DNA from: Chloroflexota bacterium
GTDB taxonomy: Bacteria; Chloroflexota; Anaerolineae; Anaerolineales; Anaerolineaceae
Direction of reading: 5' to 3'
Assembly (NCBI GenBank): GCA_021779955.1
Contig: JAJXZS010000017.1
Location: forward strand, 1-36,534
Length of the DNA stretch: 36,534 nucleotides
In this document: piece by piece, positions 1 to 9,636 of the stretch
How the letters are laid out: the number at the start of each line of letters is the position of its first letter
How positions within the stretch are numbered: the first letter of the stretch is position 1
Translations under genes and position numbers: made by a program
The notes under the pieces: generated by a model
What the model was told of the DNA's origin: nothing
The model's input: only the letters and a program-made list of their open reading frames with translations
Database searches by the model: none

Positions 1-3000
1 GGATGGGATTTCGTAATCCTCGGTTTCTCGCAGTTCGTATGAAACGAACACCTTCCGGCCATCCACTCGGACTCTGCCGTTGTGCTGGGCAGTGATTTGC
101 GCTTCACCCTGGCTGGCGATCACATCACCCACAGAAGCAACGCTCTCGTCGGTGATCGAAATCTCCCAGCCGTCCGGAGTCTCATATTCATCTGCGGTCA
201 TTTCACTGTGATCCACGCGCACGATCCTTTGATCGCCTGCGCGCTCAGCAAGGATGATCTTCGCCGTGCCGGAGATCCTCGAGATGACGGCTTCACCTTT
301 CGGCATACGCCGTGCCTCGAACAGCTCCTCCACGCGAGGGAGACCTGTCGTGATATCGCCGCCCGCTGCAACACCACCGCTGTGGAAGGTACGCAGAGTC
401 AGCTGAGTACCTGGCTCACCAATGGATTGCGCAGCAACAATACCCACTGCAGCGCCCAACCTCACCAGGCGTCCGCGGCCAAGGTCCATACCATAGCACT
501 TGGCGCAGATGCCGTGCACGAGTTCGCATGTCAGCGGAGAGCGCACATATACATCCTCGATGCCCGCATTGACCACTTTGCGGATCAGGTCGCGGTCGAG
601 CATCTCATCGCGATCGGCAATCACTTCGCCGGTCTTCGGGTCGGTTAACCGCCTGGCAAGGACACGCCCATAAAGGCGGGTCGAGAGTGACTGTCCAGCA
701 ACATCATCCGACTTGCGAATCCAGATGCCTTCCTTGGTACCGCAGTCTTCTTCGTTGATGATAATTTCCTGAGCGATATCGACGAGGCGGCGGGTCAGGT
801 AGCCTGCATCTGCAGTACGCAGAGCGGTATCTGCCAGACCTTTGCGTGCACCATGCGTAGAGATGAAGTACTCCAGCGCTGTCAGACCTTCACGGAAGTT
901 CGACTGGATTGGCAGGCGAATGATACGTCCGGCTGGATCAGCCATCAGGCCGCGCATACCGGCCAACTGGGCGATAGGTCCAAAACCACCTTTGGTTGCA
1001 CCAGAGTTCGCCATGGTTGCCAGGTTGCCGTTGGGATCCATGTAATTTCTTACCGAATCGCCAACCTCCTTGGTCGTCTTTTGCCAGATATCGATGATGC
1101 GGTCGCCACGTTCCTGCTCGGTCAGCAAACCACGACGGAAGTTGCGGTTGACGTGCTCAACCTCGTCTTGTGCTTTCTCGAGGATGGCAGGTTTCTCAGG
1201 CGGTACGGTGATATCGGCAACAGCGATGGTCGTACCAGATTTCATGGCATATTCGAAGCCGATGTCCTTGATCCTGTCGGCTACCTCGGTCGTGATATCT
1301 TCACCGCAGATATCATAGACTTCAGCAATCAAATCCTTGATTCCACCTTTATCAAGTACCTGGTTCATGAACTTGACTTCTTCAGGCAGGATTCGATTGA
1401 ACAGCACACGTCCAACGGTCGTATCGATCCTTCGAGTCTGTGCTTCAGGCAGACGATCGCCGCGATCGTTGTACCAGGTCTTCATATAGATGGCAACCTT
1501 GGCGTGGATATCTACCTGTCCCAACTGGTAAACGAGTTCGACTTCGTCGATATCCGCGAACACTCTGCCGTCGCCCTTGCATGGGCGCTCGTCATTTTCG
1601 GTCAGATAGTACACTCCTAACACCATGTCTTTGGACGGGCTGATGATAGGCTCGCCATCGGCAGGTTTGAGCAGGTTCTTCGATGAAAGCATCAGTGTGC
1701 GTGCTTCATTAACCGCCTTTTCCGAGAGAGGTACATGCACGGCCATCTGGTCGCCATCGAAGTCTGCATTGAATGCGGTGGTCACCAATGGATGCAGCTG
1801 AATTGCGCTCCCCTCGATCAGGATTGGTTCGAAAGCCTGGATGCCCAGTCTGTGCAGGGTTGGTGCACGGTTGAGAAGTACCGGGCGTTCCTTGATGACT
1901 TCTTCGAGTACCTCGTACACTTCGGGTCGGTTACGTTCGATGAAGCGGCGTGCGCCTTTCACGTTGGCTGCATAACTGTGCGAAACCAGGCGTGAAATGA
2001 CAAATGGTCTGTAGAGTTCCAAAGCCATCGACTTCGGCAAACCACACTGATACAGCTTGAGATTCGGGCCAACCACGATGACCGAGCGGCCTGAATAGTC
2101 CACACGCTTGCCAAGCAGGTTCCTGCGGAAGCGGCCTTTCTTGCCTTTGAGCATGTCGCTCAGCGACTTGAGCTCGCGACGTCCGCGGCGTGAAAGTGCC
2201 TTGCCGCGCTGTGAATTGTCGATCAGTGAATCAACAGCTTCCTGGAGCATGCGTTTCTCGTTGCGTACGATTACATCCGGCGCGCCGAGTTCCAAAAGCC
2301 TTTTGAGCCGGTTGTTGCGGTTGATCACACGCCGGTACAGATCGTTCATGTCCGATGTAGCGAAGCGGCCGCCGTCCAACTGAACCATTGGGCGCAGATC
2401 GGGCGGGATTACCGGCAGCACGGTCAAAATCATCCACTCAGGCCGGTTGCCCGAGCGTCTGAAGCTTTCGACAACCTTGAGCCGGGTGGTTGCTTTCTTT
2501 CTCTTCTGCTTGCTCTTCGAGGTTCGCACCTCGGTCCACAGGTCTTCGGCCAATTTGTCCAGGTCAAGTCTGCGTAGAATGTCGTAGAAGGCCTCGGCGC
2601 CCATGTCGGCGCGGAAGACCTGCCCCCATCGTGATTTCAACTCGCGATAGCGGCTTTCTGACAGGAAAGTGAACGGGCGCAGTTCTTGCAGTTCATCGCG
2701 CATACGCGAATTTTGATCTTTACTTTCGGTCGATTCATCTTCGAGTTCGTTACGCAGGGCTTCCATTGCCTCTTCGGCTTCGGCGCGCACCTGATCGATG
2801 CTCATTTTGATCTGTTCGATGTCGCGTTTTTGCTCGCTCTTTGCCTCGGTTTCGATTTCATCCAGCCGTTCCTTGGCAAGCTTTTGCACGGTCGAAATAT
2901 GCTGAGATGAGATCGTATCTCCGGCTTCGGCGATCACCATGGTGGCTGTCTCGAAGAGAATCTGCTTCCGCGTAGCCTGTCCAAGCATTTCGGTCAACTT

Positions 3001-3642
3001 CTTTTCCAGAGATTGGCCTTCCTGGATCACGGGTTCGACGCGTGATGCAATCAACTCGTCTGAACGGGCTTCGATATCGGCTTTTCGCTGCTGATACTCG
3101 GCAATCTTTCGATCGCGTCCAGTTTTGACTTCGAGGATCTTTGTATTGATTTGGGTTGCTTGTTCGTGTTCCGAAACACTAATTTCGTCTTCGAGCCGTT
3201 TAAGTGCTTTCTGGCGGGCATCGTCATCCACAAACGTAACGATGTACTGCGCAAAATACAACACGCGGTCGAGATTCCTACGAGAAATGTCCAGAAGTAA
3301 ACCAAGATAAGAAGGAATCCGGCGCGTATACCAGATATGCGCAACTGGGGTGGCCAGATCGATGTGCCCCATCCGCTCACGGCGGACCGACGCACGTGTG
3401 ACTTCGACACCGCATTTGTCGCAGACAATGCCTTTGTAGCGCGGGTTCTTGTACTTACCGCAGTAGCATTGATAATCGCGGGTCGGGCCAAAAATCGCTT
3501 CGCAGAACAGGCCGTCTTTCTCGGGGCGTAGCCTGCGGTAGTTGATGGTCTCAGGCTTCAAAACCTCACCGTATGACCAACTGCGAATCGTTTCTGGGGA
3601 AGCAAGGTTAATTCGGAGAGCTACTAAACTTTTTGTTTCCAC
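1..3642 (-). CDS. rpoC: RNA polymerase subunit beta' (3' end cut by window edge)
   Basis: Catalytic beta' subunit of RNA polymerase. The frame stays open from a GTG at 3642 to base 1, giving 1214 codons; the C-terminal part lies outside the window. The N-terminal zinc site has Cys59, Cys61, Cys74 and Cys77. The Mg-binding NADFDGD motif is at residues 625-631. Further on are the trigger-loop region ([20 protein letters not shown], 1030-1000 region of the plus strand) and the second zinc site ([13 protein letters not shown]). GTG is chosen because a perfect AAGGAGG (3648-3654) sits 5 bases upstream and the next in-frame ATG is about 90 codons in, beyond conserved sequence. NADFDGD is about 165 residues later than in E. 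coli because of a charged, coiled-coil-like insert at roughly residues 140-330. The gene upstream on the same strand is a histidine kinase, not rpoB. Confidence 0.97.
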   Translation of the reverse strand, partial: METKSLVALRINLASPETIRSWSYGEVLKPETINYRRLRPEKDGLFCEAIFGPTRDYQCYCGKYKNPRYKGIVCDKCGVEVTRASVRRERMGHIDLATPVAHIWYTRRIPSYLGLLLDISRRNLDRVLYFAQYIVTFVDDDARQKALKRLEDEISVSEHEQATQINTKILEVKTGRDRKIAEYQQRKADIEARSDELIASRVEPVIQEGQSLEKKLTEMLGQATRKQILFETATMVIAEAGDTISSQHISTVQKLAKERLDEIETEAKSEQKRDIEQIKMSIDQVRAEAEEAMEALRNELEDESTESKDQNSRMRDELQELRPFTFLSESRYRELKSRWGQVFRADMGAEAFYDILRRLDLDKLAEDLWTEVRTSKSKQKRKKATTRLKVVESFRRSGNRPEWMILTVLPVIPPDLRPMVQLDGGRFATSDMNDLYRRVINRNNRLKRLLELGAPDVIVRNEKRMLQEAVDSLIDNSQRGKALSRRGRRELKSLSDMLKGKKGRFRRNLLGKRVDYSGRSVIVVGPNLKLYQCGLPKSMALELYRPFVISRLVSHSYAANVKGARRFIERNRPEVYEVLEEVIKERPVLLNRAPTLHRLGIQAFEPILIEGSAIQLHPLVTTAFNADFDGDQMAVHVPLSEKAVNEARTLMLSSKNLLKPADGEPIISPSKDMVLGVYYLTENDERPCKGDGRVFADIDEVELVYQLGQVDIHAKVAIYMKTWYNDRGDRLPEAQTRRIDTTVGRVLFNRILPEEVKFMNQVLDKGGIKDLIAEVYDICGEDITTEVADRIKDIGFEYAMKSGTTIAVADITVPPEKPAILEKAQDEVEHVNRNFRRGLLTEQERGDRIIDIWQKTTKEVGDSVRNYMDPNGNLATMANSGATKGGFGPIAQLAGMRGLMADPAGRIIRLPIQSNFREGLTALEYFISTHGARKGLADTALRTADAGYLTRRLVDIAQEIIINEEDCGTKEGIWIRKSDDVAGQSLSTRLYGRVLARRLTDPKTGEVIADRDEMLDRDLIRKVVNAGIEDVYVRSPLTCELVHGICAKCYGMDLGRGRLVRLGAAVGIVAAQSIGEPGTQLTLRTFHSGGVAAGGDITTGLPRVEELFEARRMPKGEAVISRISGTAKIILAERAGDQRIVRVDHSEMTADEYETPDGWEISITDESVASVGDVIASQGEAQITAQHNGRVRVDGRKVFVSYELRETEDYEIPS

Positions 3643-3683
3643 TAACGCCTCCTTAATGAGAACTGGAGCGGTTAAACAATTAA

Positions 3684-3710
3684 CAGCGCAATCACAATCT
3701 ACTTGCGCTG
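3684..3710 (-). promoter_or_regulatory. Hairpin in the rpoC leader
   Basis: Perfect 8-bp inverted repeat CAGCGCAA (3684-3691) / TTGCGCTG (3703-3710) with an 11-base loop. It lies between the predicted rpoC transcription start (about 3746) and the Shine-Dalgarno sequence at 3648-3654. The transcript after the hairpin is AU-rich but has no clean U-run, so it is not a classic terminator. A role in controlling rpoC, by attenuation or by protein binding, is inference. Confidence 0.6.
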
Positions 3711-3752
3711 ATATTGGGAAGAGATACGCCCATAATAAACATGCAACCAAAA

Positions 3753-3779
3753 ATTATACCACAATTTTAGGTTTGTCAA
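3753..3779 (-). promoter_or_regulatory. Promoter of rpoC
   Basis: On the minus strand a perfect TTGACA (3774-3779) is followed after 15 bases by a perfect TATAAT (3753-3758). TG occupies the extended -10 position (TGGTATAAT), which can compensate for the short spacer. The predicted start near 3746 gives a leader of about 100 nt. The -35 begins 19 bases beyond the stop codon of the upstream kinase gene, so rpoC can be transcribed independently. Confidence 0.8.
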
Positions 3780-3797
3780 GGGATCTAATTTTCTTTC

Positions 3798-6700
3798 CTA
3801 CTTCTTCCTGGATTGGCGCTTGGGTATTTCAATGTAGAATGTGCTTCCTTTGCCTAAAATACTCTCAACCCAGGTCTTGCCTTTATGCCGTTCTGCGATC
3901 GATTTCACAATCGTCAATCCCAGTCCTGTGCCCTGGCGAGTGTGCCCGTCTTTTCTCCCGCTTTTGTGGAATCGCTCGAATACATAAGGGAGATCGAGCG
4001 GGGCAATCCCCATTCCATGGTCCTGAATCGCGAATATGACGGACTCGCCATTGTCGACCAATCGCAGATACACCTGACCATTCAATGGTGAATATTTTAC
4101 CGCATTATCCAATAAGTTGAAAAGGGCTTGCTGTAGTAATGCTCCGTCGGCTTCGATCTCAATATTTTCTGCATCCACTGCAGTGATCCAAAGCTGAATC
4201 TTCTTCTGAGTCGCTTGGGGCTGCAACATGGCCATTACCTGTTCCAACAGATCATATGGCTTTATGGTTTCGATCTGCAATTCTATTCCTGCTTCGATCC
4301 GGCTCAGATCAAGCAAGTTATCGACCATCTGATTCATGGTATCCAGGCCTTTTTCAATTTTGCCTGTATACGCTTTTTGCTGATCGTTAAGCTCACCCAC
4401 CATTTGCAGCATCGTCGAATAGCCTTTCACGAGGCTGAGGGGTGAGCGCAAATCGTGGCTCACAGTCTGCACAAATTCAGATTTCATCTTGTCCAGAGCT
4501 CTGAATTCTGTGATGTCCTGCAAAACACAAACTGTGCCTATCCGTTTTTGATCGATATCTGCAGTAGAGACGTTGACATAGTAAGTTCGTCCGTTTTCTA
4601 GGGTCAACTCACTGTTTTTTTCAGTCCGCTTTTTGTTTTCTTTCAAGAAATTGGAAAGAAGTTCAGACGTTATCTGTCTCTCCCCACCTGAGGATCCCTT
4701 CGCATTACCGATCAGGCCTGGTATTTCCAACGCTGCTGGGTTTGCCAGGATGATCAACTGGTCTTCACCAAACAATAATACCGGCTCCGGTGTAGAGGCC
4801 AGCACATTTTCAAGCCGCTTTTTGCCGATTTCTGCCTGCCGGTACAGGCTTGAGTTGGATATGGCTAAAACCGCTTCACCTGCAATCGTATTCAAGTATC
4901 GAGTTTCACTATCCTGAAAACGATGCGTTTCTTCATAAGCAATCCAGAGAACGCCGTAGATGGTATGCTCGTCTCGGATGGCGATCCCTGCAATGGCAGA
5001 TGGGATCTTTTCATTACGCGGAATGCCCATGCTTTTGATTCTGCCTTTTGAGGGAATAATCGTGATTTTTTCCTCGCGTAATAATTCGACCATGACTTCA
5101 TCCAAAGAATCATACTCATTTGCGCAAGTTCCCGCTGAGAAGATCTCTCCAATCTGCCATGATTCTTCATCTGTCGACTCTCTTCGCAAAATCAAACGAC
5201 TTGAGCAAGCCCCATTGACCAGGGTCGCATTTAGTATGTGCCTTGCCGCCCCTTCCATCGTCAAATTCGATGCTACGCCTTGTGATACTTTGAGCAGGTG
5301 GTCTAGCTCGTCCAAGCGCTCCTTCAGGCTTACACGCATCTGCTCAAACGCCGAACCTAACTTGCCAATTTCATCGACACCAGAAGTCTCGATTTGCAGG
5401 TCCAATTCACCTCGGGAAATTTCGTCCGCCTGATCAGCTAACGAAATGAGCGAATGAGCAATTCGATTCATCAGGAGCCTGAGCAGCAGATAGGCGATAA
5501 CCGCAACCGCCAGCGACATCGCCAGCAACGGAATCGCAATCTGCAGCGCGATCTCCTGGGCCGCTGTTGCCGGCAACGAGAGCAATACCTTCCAGTTATT
5601 CTGGCTGGTAATCACTGCATAAAGCAGGCGGCGGGTGCCTGTGGCGCTGGTTTCATCGTAGTACCCTGTTGCGTCTGGTATCACCCCACTGTAGGTGGAA
5701 AGTACGCTGCCTGACTCAGTGGAATACAATATTCGATTCTGAGAATCTAGAATAACACCCTGACCGCCCCTAGTTTTTACTCGTTCTAGAGCTGCCAACG
5801 CTGGTTGCATAAAGAAATTCGTGGACAAGTCTGTCCTTGCAAGCAGCACTCCATTTGCCATACCGTATTCATCCGGAATGGCTGCGATGAATGTCAACTG
5901 CGCAGAATCTGTCCCCGTCCTGGCAGGTACCAGGTAGTTTTGCATCGATACCCCATTGAGCGCAAGTTGAATCCCCGCCCGTTCCTCTTCAGTCAGTTGC
6001 AGCTGATCGATCGTGTTTGATGGATAACCGGTAACAGGATGGCCACCTTTATCAAAGACGAAAAGATCACGGAAATAAGGCACCGCAAGGATTTTGTTTT
6101 GCAGAAACGATGCAAGTTGAGAAGTCTCGATCGAAGACAAATTGGAACTGGCAAGGTCGAGGGCAAGGCTCTGACCAGCCTCAATAAAGTATGGCAAGTT
6201 TTCTGCAGCAGCATCCGCGGAAGTCGACAGTTGGTTCTTAACCATCTTTTTCGCTGCGTTTCCCGCTACTGTCCAATCAGCAACGGTTAGTGTAATCAGC
6301 AGGATCAGTATCAACGGCAGAGTGCTGGAAAACATCCTCGCCTGTAAGCCCACCTCAGCAGGTGAAGGTCTTAATACCTTAAGCTGAATCCAAAATCTGG
6401 ATTTAATTACCTTGAAGATTTCAAGCAACGCGCCGGCGATAACCAATTCGATACCATTGACAATCACCAGACTCCATGATTGCGTGAAGGCATAGTCCAA
6501 TTTGGTAGCCAGGAGTCCATTTGTGGCAAAGAAAGTCGAAAATAGGTAAATAGGGGTGGAAATAGCCGCAACAAATACGGCTGCCCCAATCGGATGGCGA
6601 AGCAGGCGATAAAATGTAGTTCGGTAATTCTGACGTAACGCTACGCTGACCATCAGTGCGATGGCCATATTTTCCAGTGGTGTAAATAGTGAATGAGTAC

Positions 6701-7079
6701 TCCAAAAAGCCGAGATGATCCCGCTCACCAATGCCAGGGACGCGGCCAAAACCGAATTGAGGAGTCCGCCTGCCAACATCCACGGAATGACGGACAACAC
6801 CATCACCAAAGGCACAGATATTTCGCGGGGCACATTGGGTAGCGGCAGCATTTCACCGCCCGGGAGTGCAAATCCAACAAAGAAACTCGTCGCAAGGGTA
6901 AGCAAGAACAGTATTACGTAGATCAAGCGTGAGTAAGGGGGCAGACTTTCATTCTTGATGATCTCACGCCTGACGCTCCAACCAATGGTCATCGCCAACA
7001 AAATCCAACCCAACCATCCGATCCAATGGTAAGGCAAATCAACAAATGGCAATGCGCCCCAAAGTCCGATCTTGATCAT
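3798..7079 (-). CDS. Membrane sensor histidine kinase (6TM-Cache-HAMP-GAF-PAS)
   Basis: Orphan two-component sensor of 1093 residues. It starts with a hydrophobic region of about six membrane helices (1-225). A further TM (about 251-270) leads into an extracytoplasmic Cache-like sensor (about 275-510), then another TM and a HAMP linker (about 515-597), a GAF domain (about 605-750) and a PAS domain (about 765-860). The kinase core has His875 in VSHDLRSPL, an N box NLLDNAVKY near 990, then DHGMGI, an F box FERFHKS, and GTGLGL. All ATP-binding boxes look intact, so it should autophosphorylate and pass phosphate to an unseen response regulator. No regulator lies beside it. The signal is unknown. 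It has no Shine-Dalgarno sequence; a -10-like hexamer sits 6 bases before the ATG. rpoC follows with its own promoter. Confidence 0.93.
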   Translation of the reverse strand: MIKIGLWGALPFVDLPYHWIGWLGWILLAMTIGWSVRREIIKNESLPPYSRLIYVILFLLTLATSFFVGFALPGGEMLPLPNVPREISVPLVMVLSVIPWMLAGGLLNSVLAASLALVSGIISAFWSTHSLFTPLENMAIALMVSVALRQNYRTTFYRLLRHPIGAAVFVAAISTPIYLFSTFFATNGLLATKLDYAFTQSWSLVIVNGIELVIAGALLEIFKVIKSRFWIQLKVLRPSPAEVGLQARMFSSTLPLILILLITLTVADWTVAGNAAKKMVKNQLSTSADAAAENLPYFIEAGQSLALDLASSNLSSIETSQLASFLQNKILAVPYFRDLFVFDKGGHPVTGYPSNTIDQLQLTEEERAGIQLALNGVSMQNYLVPARTGTDSAQLTFIAAIPDEYGMANGVLLARTDLSTNFFMQPALAALERVKTRGGQGVILDSQNRILYSTESGSVLSTYSGVIPDATGYYDETSATGTRRLLYAVITSQNNWKVLLSLPATAAQEIALQIAIPLLAMSLAVAVIAYLLLRLLMNRIAHSLISLADQADEISRGELDLQIETSGVDEIGKLGSAFEQMRVSLKERLDELDHLLKVSQGVASNLTMEGAARHILNATLVNGACSSRLILRRESTDEESWQIGEIFSAGTCANEYDSLDEVMVELLREEKITIIPSKGRIKSMGIPRNEKIPSAIAGIAIRDEHTIYGVLWIAYEETHRFQDSETRYLNTIAGEAVLAISNSSLYRQAEIGKKRLENVLASTPEPVLLFGEDQLIILANPAALEIPGLIGNAKGSSGGERQITSELLSNFLKENKKRTEKNSELTLENGRTYYVNVSTADIDQKRIGTVCVLQDITEFRALDKMKSEFVQTVSHDLRSPLSLVKGYSTMLQMVGELNDQQKAYTGKIEKGLDTMNQMVDNLLDLSRIEAGIELQIETIKPYDLLEQVMAMLQPQATQKKIQLWITAVDAENIEIEADGALLQQALFNLLDNAVKYSPLNGQVYLRLVDNGESVIFAIQDHGMGIAPLDLPYVFERFHKSGRKDGHTRQGTGLGLTIVKSIAERHKGKTWVESILGKGSTFYIEIPKRQSRKK

Positions 7080-7085
7080 TGATTA

Positions 7086-7113
7086 ATTATGCGACATTTT
7101 CAAATATTGCGAA
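7086..7113 (-). promoter_or_regulatory. Possible leaderless promoter of the histidine kinase
   Basis: On the minus strand TTCGCA (7108-7113) and CATAAT (7086-7091) are 16 bases apart. CATAAT ends 6 bases before the kinase ATG, so transcription would begin at or beside the start codon. The gene has no Shine-Dalgarno sequence, which agrees with a leaderless message. The -35 is only a partial match. Confidence 0.4.
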
Positions 7114-7163
7114 CCGAATTTGATGGTGGAATTGGATTTTTTAATACTTCCCAAGAAAGCGAA

Positions 7164-7213
7164 AACGGGTGTGCTAATCAGAAAAGCTTTCTCATTATCA
7201 GACTCCACCCGTT
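7164..7213 (-). terminator. Long nested inverted repeat after cmk, possible terminator
   Basis: Outer arms AACGGGTG (7164-7171) and CACCCGTT (7206-7213) are perfect complements. Between them a second, nearly self-complementary segment (7176-7196, centred on AAGCTT) can form an inner stem. On the minus strand the structure follows the cmk stop and is followed by a T-rich stretch (TTCGCTTTCTT). It could end transcription of the lepA-to-cmk run before the kinase gene. The T-run is interrupted and the loop is large, so this is tentative. Confidence 0.45.
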
Positions 7214-7239
7214 CGAGTTACATTTGCCCATTTCTTTGG

Positions 7240-7929
7240 TTATTCCTCTATGGGATCCTCGATCAAAGCTAGTGCCTCTTCGTACACCTCTTCGATTCCT
7301 TTGCCGCTGGAATCGATAATATGTGCATCCACTGCGGGCTTTAGAGGGGCAATCGCCCGGTTGGAATCGATCTGATCGCGCAGCAGGATGCCCGCCAGAA
7401 TTTCGTCGTAGGTCACGTCTTCCCCGCGCAGGCGCTTCTCGTCGAACCGCCGCTGTGCCCTCACATCAGGCGTCGCATCCAGGTAAATTTTCAGATCTGC
7501 CTCGGGTAGCACGACAGTCCCGATATCTCTTCCCACCATCACAACGTTTCCCCGAAGACCGATCCTGCGCTGCTGTGCTGTCATCGCTTTGCGCACGCCT
7601 CCGTAAGTAGAAACCTGCGAAACGTTCCTCTCGACTCGCGGCGAGCGGATCAGCCATGTGATATCCTTGCCATCCACCAGCACATCTGCGGTGCGCCCAT
7701 CAGCGACGGAGGGCGGTTGGACATCGATCTGGATTCGTTCTGCAAGTTCGGTGATGACCTTTTCATCGTCTATATCCAGGTTTGCTTCCAATGCCACAAA
7801 AGTCACAGCGCGGTACATAACGCCAGTGTCGAAATAGAGATAGCCAAGCTGTGTGGCCAGCTTTTCCGCCAGGGTGGATTTTCCAGAGGCGGCGGTTCCG
7901 TCAATGGCGATCTTTTTTGGGAAGGTCAT
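7240..7929 (-). CDS. cmk: Cytidylate kinase
   Basis: Phosphorylates CMP and dCMP to the diphosphates using ATP, in the cytoplasm. The 229-residue length is normal for bacterial CMP kinases. The P-loop is GTAASGKST at residues 11-19, followed by FDTGVMYRAVT, the conserved GRDIGTVV segment, and an arginine-rich lid (RAQRRFDEKRLRGE). A purine-rich AGGAT precedes the ATG by 6 bases. It is the last gene of a long co-directional run with short gaps, 24 bases behind a membrane glycosyltransferase-like gene. A pyrimidine nucleotide kinase would suit CDP- or CMP-linked sugar metabolism, but cmk is a housekeeping gene found in many contexts, so the link is weak. Confidence 0.95.
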   Translation of the reverse strand: MTFPKKIAIDGTAASGKSTLAEKLATQLGYLYFDTGVMYRAVTFVALEANLDIDDEKVITELAERIQIDVQPPSVADGRTADVLVDGKDITWLIRSPRVERNVSQVSTYGGVRKAMTAQQRRIGLRGNVVMVGRDIGTVVLPEADLKIYLDATPDVRAQRRFDEKRLRGEDVTYDEILAGILLRDQIDSNRAIAPLKPAVDAHIIDSSGKGIEEVYEEALALIEDPIEE

Positions 7930-7953
7930 GGGCTATCCTGAGAACGAAAGTGA

Positions 7954-9624
7954 TTATTTGAATAGATCGTTGCGTGCCCAAACGATCAGGCGGATTTCTT
8001 CAACTGGCGCTTCACGATAGAAAGACCACTTCAACCAATCGGATAGACCCATCTGAGCAAAAGCCGGATATTGTTCCCAAGCCAGTCCCTGTCCGCGGTA
8101 TAAGGTCGTTGCCCCAATTTGCAGATAATCCGGCGCAATTATAATCGATGGAGTCGCTGTCTGGGGGAACTGGGTGTCATAAGTTACCTGTGAAAAATCA
8201 CGCAGAGCCCAACGCATGGCAGGTACGTCGAAACCCACCACATCGATGTCGATATTCTGGGGCAGACCATGATTCCAGATCGAAAGATCGTTGATTTGCG
8301 ATACCACAAGCTGCTCGCCAATGGTAATCGATTGGGGTTTCCAGGCGTAGCCGGAGATTTGCTGCATCCCGCCGGCGTTCTTCATTGCTCCTGCTGCCAT
8401 CCACCCAAATAACAGGATGCCGACCCCGATCCCCAATCCACGAAAAGCTGATCGCGGTGACCAACCCCACGCCATGAAAACGGTCAGCAACAGCACCAGG
8501 GCAATGGGGAGAGCTGCTGCGATCAACCGGTTGTTCTGAACGATGAGATCAGAAGATGGATTATTGAAATACGCCAATATGTTGAGGTAACTGAATACCA
8601 CCAGAACAACGGAAAGCACAATTTCCACGATGAGCGCCAGTCGTACATCATCGGAGATCTCATAAACAAGGCCATCTACGCCAAGCGCGGTAAGGCCCCA
8701 GAGCGGCAATGCTGCCCAAACCCAATCCCAGATTTCTCGCGAAGGATTCACAATCATCAGGAATAATGCGGCGATGAACCAGATCCCCATGACGCTGACG
8801 AGTTCGCGCCTTCGATTGAAGGAATTGATGAGGCCCATCACGGCCAGGATGATCAGAGGGAAATAGGTTAGCCCAAAAACGATCAGAGAAGAAGAAAGCG
8901 GCACAAGCGATTGCGAACCCCAATTGTGGATGAAGCTCAATAGTCCATTGCTAATGCCCGTGATGCCATTGGGTACAGCCATAAACCCGGTCCCAAGCAA
9001 AGCCATGGTAATGATTGCGCCGGCTCCAAAGACTTCGAAGTCCTTTGCTTCCAGGCCTTCGAAGATGTAAACGTGCATAAAGAGAGAAGCTGACAGGTAT
9101 ACCAGCAGAAAAATGACCATTCCCATCCAAAAAGCCGGGCCGCTTGCGATGGCTATCCCCAGGCAGACGCCCGCCAGGATCATCTTTTTGTTCACCAGGA
9201 AACCTGCCGCGCCTATTCCGAAGACGATTGCCAGACTTTCTACTCCGGCGGTGCGAGAAATTGCCACGAGGGCAGGGTCGATCGCGAGAAAGAGACCCAA
9301 AAGCAGGGCCAATCGCTGACCGAAAGCCTTTCGAAAGAGCAGCGGGAGAAAGACTGCGCACGATCCTATCAGTGCAGGCCAGAATCTTGCCGCGAAATTT
9401 CCGCTGCTAAATAGCTTGAACAGCCCTGCCGTCAATATGACGTACGCCGGCTGGTCACCCATCAACACATTGGCTCCGCTGCTGATATTAAACGCCTGCA
9501 TCGCCTGCAATGCTTCGAAATTGTTCAGTGCCATTTGCCCAAGGTGGATAAAGCGCACACTGGCGGCTAGGAGGAAAAGCAGCCCGTATAACAAATATTC
9601 GGTGGTGAATTCTCTTTTGCTCAT
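7954..9624 (-). CDS. GT39-like polytopic membrane protein (TIGR03663/Agl23-like)
   Basis: A 556-residue, strongly hydrophobic protein with many membrane helices across about residues 8-420 and a short polar C-terminal domain. The N-terminal layout resembles the dolichyl-phosphate-mannose-protein mannosyltransferase (GT-C) fold. The C-terminal pattern (YREAP, then IVWARND) resembles, from memory, the TIGR03663 family associated with archaeal Agl23, which is often encoded near YYY-family proteins, as it is here. The first extracytoplasmic loop, where GT-C enzymes usually have Asp-Glu, reads LNNFEAL (Phe36-Glu37), so the usual aspartate is absent. It may be a divergent enzyme or a non-catalytic partner. 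ATG is preceded by GGAGG 4 bases upstream; the gap to the preceding gene is 12 bases. No profile search was possible. Confidence 0.75.
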   Translation of the reverse strand: MSKREFTTEYLLYGLLFLLAASVRFIHLGQMALNNFEALQAMQAFNISSGANVLMGDQPAYVILTAGLFKLFSSGNFAARFWPALIGSCAVFLPLLFRKAFGQRLALLLGLFLAIDPALVAISRTAGVESLAIVFGIGAAGFLVNKKMILAGVCLGIAIASGPAFWMGMVIFLLVYLSASLFMHVYIFEGLEAKDFEVFGAGAIITMALLGTGFMAVPNGITGISNGLLSFIHNWGSQSLVPLSSSLIVFGLTYFPLIILAVMGLINSFNRRRELVSVMGIWFIAALFLMIVNPSREIWDWVWAALPLWGLTALGVDGLVYEISDDVRLALIVEIVLSVVLVVFSYLNILAYFNNPSSDLIVQNNRLIAAALPIALVLLLTVFMAWGWSPRSAFRGLGIGVGILLFGWMAAGAMKNAGGMQQISGYAWKPQSITIGEQLVVSQINDLSIWNHGLPQNIDIDVVGFDVPAMRWALRDFSQVTYDTQFPQTATPSIIIAPDYLQIGATTLYRGQGLAWEQYPAFAQMGLSDWLKWSFYREAPVEEIRLIVWARNDLFK

Positions 9625-9636
9625 GTTCCTCCGTGT

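Noticed and set aside
853-1620. 255-codon plus-strand open frame
   Set aside because: It lies wholly opposite conserved rpoC sequence; its residues follow the codon pattern of the minus-strand gene.
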